From contig JADGOZ010000149.1 in the NCBI GenBank assembly GCA_017882705.1, forward strand, positions 1 through 57,651: 57,651 bases of DNA, written 5' to 3'. The DNA comes from Candidatus Nanopelagicales bacterium. GTDB taxonomy: Bacteria > Actinomycetota > Actinomycetes > S36-B12 > CAIYMF01. Shown one piece after another: positions 55,023 to 57,651 of this stretch. Position 1 is the first letter of the stretch. Each line of letters starts with the position of its first letter. The notes under the pieces were generated by a model. It was not told the origin of the DNA, searched no databases, and worked only from the letters and a program-made list of their open reading frames with translations. The position numbers and the translations under genes are program-made.

Positions 55023-55290
55023 AAGCGACGCAAGGCGTAGCCTGCTTTCGGAGCCCGGGAACTGACCTCTCCGAAGTGTTGGCCGTAGGGGATTGGCCAG
55101 CCGCGCTGGATTCACGAGTCGCCCCCACTTGTCGTCCCGGGCTCCGCTGTGCGCGCTCGGTGTCGGCGGTGATGGTCGCGAAGACCAGGTCGATGATGTG
55201 GCGCTTGAGCGCGCGACGGGCTTCGCCTTCGGTCTTGCCAACGTCCGTTCGGCAAGGTGGGTCGGTGGCCCGTGCCAGAATCGGAGACCC
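55021..55290 (-). pseudogene. Transposase C-terminal remnant (IS110-like)
   Basis: A minus-strand frame with stop at 55021 reads GKTEGEARRALKRHIIDLV (about 55165-55225), typical of the last ~40 residues of IS116/IS110/IS902 transposases (G-K-T-x2-E-A-x-R-x-L-K-R). Upstream and downstream the similarity fades and no start is present. The rest of the gap up to 55349 shows only repeat F and the ribosome site of the next gene. Confidence 0.45.
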
Positions 55291-55349
55291 CGACGACTTC
55301 CGCTGAGGAGGCGCCTACAACCCCGCCGATCAGACGGAAGGTGACGTGA

Positions 55350-56048
55350 GTGAGCTACAAGAACGAGACCCCGCCCGACCCGAAGCGCACGCTGACGGAG
55401 CTGGAGTTGGTCGACGAACAGCTGCCCGACTGGCGGATGCTGATCGACCGGCTGCACGCCAGCTTCGACACCGGCGACTTCGTTACGGCGGTCAAGCTCG
55501 TCGACGCCATCACGCTGGCCGCCGAGGAGATGGACCACCATCCCGACCTCGACCTGGCCTACGGGCGACTCGACGTCCGGCTGACCAGTCACGACGTCGG
55601 TGGCGTGACCTCGCGCGACGTACTGCTGGCCCAGGCCATCAGCGAGCTGGCCCTGGCTGCCGGAGCCACGCCGCACCCGGAGCGCACCAGCGTGCTCGAA
55701 CTTGGCCTCGATACGGCCGACGAGGCAGAGATCAGACCGTTCTGGGCGGCCCTGCTCGACTACGAGACGGTCGAGGCCTGGGGGGAGATCCAGATCCGCG
55801 ACGCCACCGGGCGTCGGGCGACGATCTGGTTCCAGCCCACCGAAGCCCACGATGTTCCGCGGCAGCGCTGGCACCTCGACCTGCGCATCCCGCCCGAGGT
55901 GGTCGAGGACCGCATCGCCGCCGCGATCGAGGCCGGCGGCGAGCTGGTCGACGACACCGCCGCCCCCGCGTTCTGGGTGCTCGCCGACCCGCAGGGCAAC
56001 CGCGCGTGCCTGACCACCTGGCAGGGCCGCGAGTCGCCAGGAGCGTGA
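55350..56048 (+). CDS. Pterin-4a-carbinolamine dehydratase fused to a VOC (glyoxalase-like) domain
   Basis: 232 aa. Residues ~10-105 form a PCD domain with the active-site pattern E-x-x-H-H-P-(x6)-Y-(x9)-H (EEMDHHPDLDLAYGRLD then LTSHD). Residues ~110-228 are a VOC fold ending FWVLADPQGNRACLTTW, typical of Glyoxalase_6. The fusion is known in actinobacteria; the VOC substrate is not known. GTG start with GGAAGG 9 nt upstream. Convergent with the TetR gene. Confidence 0.88.
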   Translation: MSYKNETPPDPKRTLTELELVDEQLPDWRMLIDRLHASFDTGDFVTAVKLVDAITLAAEEMDHHPDLDLAYGRLDVRLTSHDVGGVTSRDVLLAQAISELALAAGATPHPERTSVLELGLDTADEAEIRPFWAALLDYETVEAWGEIQIRDATGRRATIWFQPTEAHDVPRQRWHLDLRIPPEVVEDRIAAAIEAGGELVDDTAAPAFWVLADPQGNRACLTTWQGRESPGA

Positions 56049-56148
56049 GACACGCGGCTCGACAAACGAGACGCGCCGTGGCTGTGAGGACGTTCGCGGC
56101 GCTGCGACACTGGCACACCGCGTTCTTGGCTTACTCGCTCACCGAGCG

Positions 56149-56192
56149 CGAATGCCGGTTCCCCTATCAAGAAGCGAACGAGAACGGCACCT
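56149..56192 (+). repeat. Right-arm palindromic repeat, copy C
   Basis: GCGCGAATGCCGGTTCCCC...AGAAGCGAACGAGAACGGCAC; imperfect inverted repeat of 10-12 bases with a ~15-nt loop. Ends on the TetR stop codon, so it lies between the convergent PCD-VOC and TetR genes. Confidence 0.7.
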
Positions 56193-56874
56193 ATGCGCGG
56201 GTGGTTCTTCGCTCGCGCGAGGTCCGAGTGGACAGGAGCGCCGACGCCAGCGTGTCGTGCAGCCATGCCTGGTACTTCTCGGCGTCCCATCCGCACTGCC
56301 GACGCAGGAGGTGGTGGACTTCCGGGCTGGTCATGGTCCAGACGATGTCTGCCGCGGCCTCGACACTCATGCTGTTTTTGAGGTCGCCGTTGTCAGCGAT
56401 CCAGGAGACGACCTGGGTCATGGCTTGACGACGTTGCCGGAGTTGGATGTCGTCCCGAAGCGCGCGGGCCTCGGTGTCGACGACGGCGGCCGAACGCAAG
56501 ATGTCATCGAGGGGCTGGATCCGCTCGGCTTGCTCGGCGATGCCGCGGGCGAGCATCGCAACCTGGCGGCGCTGGTCGGTCTCACTGCGCATCGCTTGAG
56601 GGCCGGGACGGTCGAGCACCGGCACCGGAGCCTCGTCGCCGCCGACCACGACGTCGAGGACGGCCTTGAGCAGGCCCTTCTTGCTCCCGAAGATGTGAAG
56701 CACCGTGTCGGCGGCCACCCCAGCTGCGTCGGCGACCTGGGTCAGCGTCGTGGCCGGGTAGCCCTGCTCCACGAACAGGGCGCCGGCCGAGTCGACAATG
56801 CGGGTCCTGGTCGCGGCGGCCTGCTCGGCGCGGAGCGTCGAGGTGTAAGGGCGTCTCTTGACAGGTCCGGACAT
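56191..56874 (-). CDS. TetR-family transcription regulator
   Basis: 227 aa. HTH RTRIVDSAGALFVEQGYPATTLTQVADAAGVAADTVLHIFGSKKGLLKAVLD at residues ~25-70 (family-typical, with F-x-SK for Y-x-F-K), then a helical ligand domain. ATG at 56874 chosen because TACAGT sits seven bases upstream. It should repress itself and the divergent SnoaL-like gene through the palindrome between them. Confidence 0.92.
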   Translation of the reverse strand: MSGPVKRRPYTSTLRAEQAAATRTRIVDSAGALFVEQGYPATTLTQVADAAGVAADTVLHIFGSKKGLLKAVLDVVVGGDEAPVPVLDRPGPQAMRSETDQRRQVAMLARGIAEQAERIQPLDDILRSAAVVDTEARALRDDIQLRQRRQAMTQVVSWIADNGDLKNSMSVEAAADIVWTMTSPEVHHLLRRQCGWDAEKYQAWLHDTLASALLSTRTSRERRTTRA

Positions 56875-56881
56875 CAGCGCC

Positions 56882-56887
56882 ACTGTA
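56882..56887 (-). promoter_or_regulatory. -10 box (TACAGT) of the TetR gene
   Basis: Minus-strand TACAGT, seven bases, ATG; the operator begins 8 nt further upstream and covers the -35 area. Confidence 0.45.
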
Positions 56888-56894
56888 CTAAGCA

Positions 56895-56919
56895 TTCATT
56901 CCAGAGTCACTGGAATGAA
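56895..56919. promoter_or_regulatory. Probable TetR operator
   Basis: Perfect 10-bp inverted repeat TTCATTCCAG - 5 nt - CTGGAATGAA in the 62-nt gap between the divergent TetR and SnoaL-like genes. It is the natural binding site for autoregulation. Confidence 0.75.
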
Positions 56920-56936
56920 ATATTGGAGGGCATCCC

Positions 56937-57359
56937 ATGGACCTGCTTGAGCGCAACAAGGCCACCGTCCGCCGCGTGTTCGACGAAGGATTCAGCCAGG
57001 GCCGCCTCGACGTCGTCGACGAAGCACTGTCTCCGGACGCTGTCGACCGGCATCCCTTCGAGCCCGGCGAAGCAGATTTCCGCGAGCACTTGAAGGCAGC
57101 CATCACGATGTTCCGTGACGCCATGCCCGACCTGTTGGCAAGCGTCGAAGACATCGTCGCGGAGGGCAACACCGTTGCGGCGCGGGTGCGCATGACCGGA
57201 ACCCACACCGGCCAACAGCTCTTCGGGGTGCCCGCCACTGGCCGTTCGGTGGACATCGAGCAGTTCCACTTCATCCACACCGACGAGCACGGGCACGGCG
57301 TGCGCCACTGGGCAAACGTCGGGGTGGCGGAGCTACGTCAGCAGATCAGTGCCGCCTGA
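56937..57359 (+). CDS. SnoaL-like polyketide-cyclase/ester-cyclase family protein
   Basis: 140 aa cone-fold (NTF2-like) protein: NKATVRRVFDEGFSQGRLDVVDEALSPDAVDRHPF, then VARVRMTGTHTGQQLFGVPATGRSVDIEQFHFIHTDEHG, the SnoaL pattern. No true cyclase function can be assumed; the substrate is unknown. ATG after GGAGGG. Controlled, presumably, by the divergent TetR. Confidence 0.88.
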   Translation: MDLLERNKATVRRVFDEGFSQGRLDVVDEALSPDAVDRHPFEPGEADFREHLKAAITMFRDAMPDLLASVEDIVAEGNTVAARVRMTGTHTGQQLFGVPATGRSVDIEQFHFIHTDEHGHGVRHWANVGVAELRQQISAA

Positions 57360-57369
57360 GCGTCACGGA

Positions 57370-57387
57370 GTCCGCAGGAAGGCGGAC
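57370..57387 (+). terminator. Hairpin after the SnoaL-like gene
   Basis: GTCCGC and GCGGAC with a 6-nt loop, 10 nt past the stop. Confidence 0.45.
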
Positions 57388-57388
57388 A

Positions 57389-57450
57389 ACGAATGCCGCC
57401 CCCAGCCACTTCACTAACCAACGAGCGAACGAGAACGGCACTTCGGCGCG
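57389..57450 (+). repeat. Right-arm palindromic repeat, copy D
   Basis: ACGAATGCCGCC ... AGCGAACGAGAACGGCAC followed by TTCGGCGC. Arms TGCCG and CGGCA are 42 apart, 10 more than in B, C and F. Confidence 0.6.
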
Positions 57451-57526
57451 CTTCGTCAGCGACCCCGTACGATCTTGGTCGGTTGGTGAGACGGTCACAT
57501 CAGCTGCTGGCCGGCCGCCATACCGA

Positions 57527-57651
57527 ATGACAGGCCCAGGCACGGAGGTTCCCTTGCTGTTCTGGTTGTGCGTGATAGTCGCGGTATCACTCTTGTGTGC
57601 GGCGCCGTTCTACATTCGTCGAGGCAATCCCGGCGTGCGCAGCAGTGATCC
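57527..57651 (+). CDS. Partial small membrane protein at the right edge
   Basis: ATG at 57527 or, better placed behind GGAGG (57544-57548), TTG at 57554. From TTG it reads LLFWLCVIVAVSLLCAAPFYIRRG, a single helix, then a hydrophilic start of a tail; the 3' end is outside the window. TACGAT at 57468-57473 is a possible -10 box. Shape resembles the 53.77 kb small ORF. Confidence 0.45.
   Translation, partial: MTGPGTEVPLLFWLCVIVAVSLLCAAPFYIRRGNPGVRSSD

Noticed and set aside
49632-57450. Integron cassette array (gene-repeat-gene-repeat layout)
   Set aside because: Gene directions are mixed, no integrase is present, and the repeats lack the attC ends (RYYYAAC and GTTRRRY).
1-57651. Intact tRNA, rRNA, tmRNA or prophage genes
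   Set aside because: Read through on both strands; apart from the 51.3-kb scrap no cloverleaf or rRNA segment was recognised and no phage structural gene is present.

Overview
The window is very GC-rich and densely packed, with strong G/C at codon third positions, many GTG starts, 4-nt ATGA/GTGA gene overlaps and TANNNT -10 boxes placed 6-8 nt before start codons (leaderless style). Gene content (PriA-type HisA without trpF, TIGR03085 protein, Septum_form lipoprotein, HGxxPAAW protein, actinobacterial ileS T-box) points to an actinobacterium, plausibly Nocardioidaceae-like; the genus is inference. I see no rRNA, intact tRNA, CRISPR array or prophage.

Layout. 1-15.4 kb, all minus strand: hisI, trpE, trp-region membrane protein, HGxxPAAW protein, an inserted response regulator/histidine kinase pair, a DUF2752 protein, trpC, trpB, trpA, a MauE/DoxX membrane protein with a DsbA-like thioredoxin, lgt, a VIT1/CCC1 transporter, then gltB running off the left edge. 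15.5-27.3 kb: hisF among single genes, an acyltransferase, a GcvT-like protein, a small kinase, DUF4386, a Nat-type ABC exporter and a broken HNH endonuclease gene. 26.8-32.7 kb, minus: hisD-hisC-hisB-(49-aa membrane ORF)-hisH-(membrane protein)-hisA/priA-ridA-GNAT. 32.8-49.2 kb: LON-domain protein, YbaK deacylase, AspT-type transporter, dnaE, a SecD-like lipoprotein, aldo/keto reductase, serine hydrolase, RluA-type pseudouridine synthase, lspA, a Lys/Ala/Pro-tailed DksA/TraR protein, DUF167, and ileS behind a T-box. 49.2-57.65 kb is accessory in character: esterase, DMT-type transporter, polysaccharide deacetylase, secreted unknown, pterin dehydratase-VOC fusion, TetR/SnoaL pair, a transposase remnant and a tRNA-like scrap. 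Most of its intergenic gaps hold a copy of a short palindromic repeat.

How it works together. The his and trp genes look like parts of one ancestral block (hisD-C-B-H-A-F-I-trpE-C-B-A) split by inserted genes. trpF, trpD and trpG are absent here, which fits a PriA-type HisA serving both pathways. lgt and lspA belong to lipoprotein maturation, and several encoded proteins carry lipoboxes.

Most notable: (1) an IleRS whose HIGH motif is GTHH, under a translational-type T-box; (2) the dispersed palindromic repeat family of the right arm; (3) an unannotatably short 49-codon ORF sealed between hisB and hisH; (4) recurrent leaderless promoters; (5) a GC3 step inside gltB.
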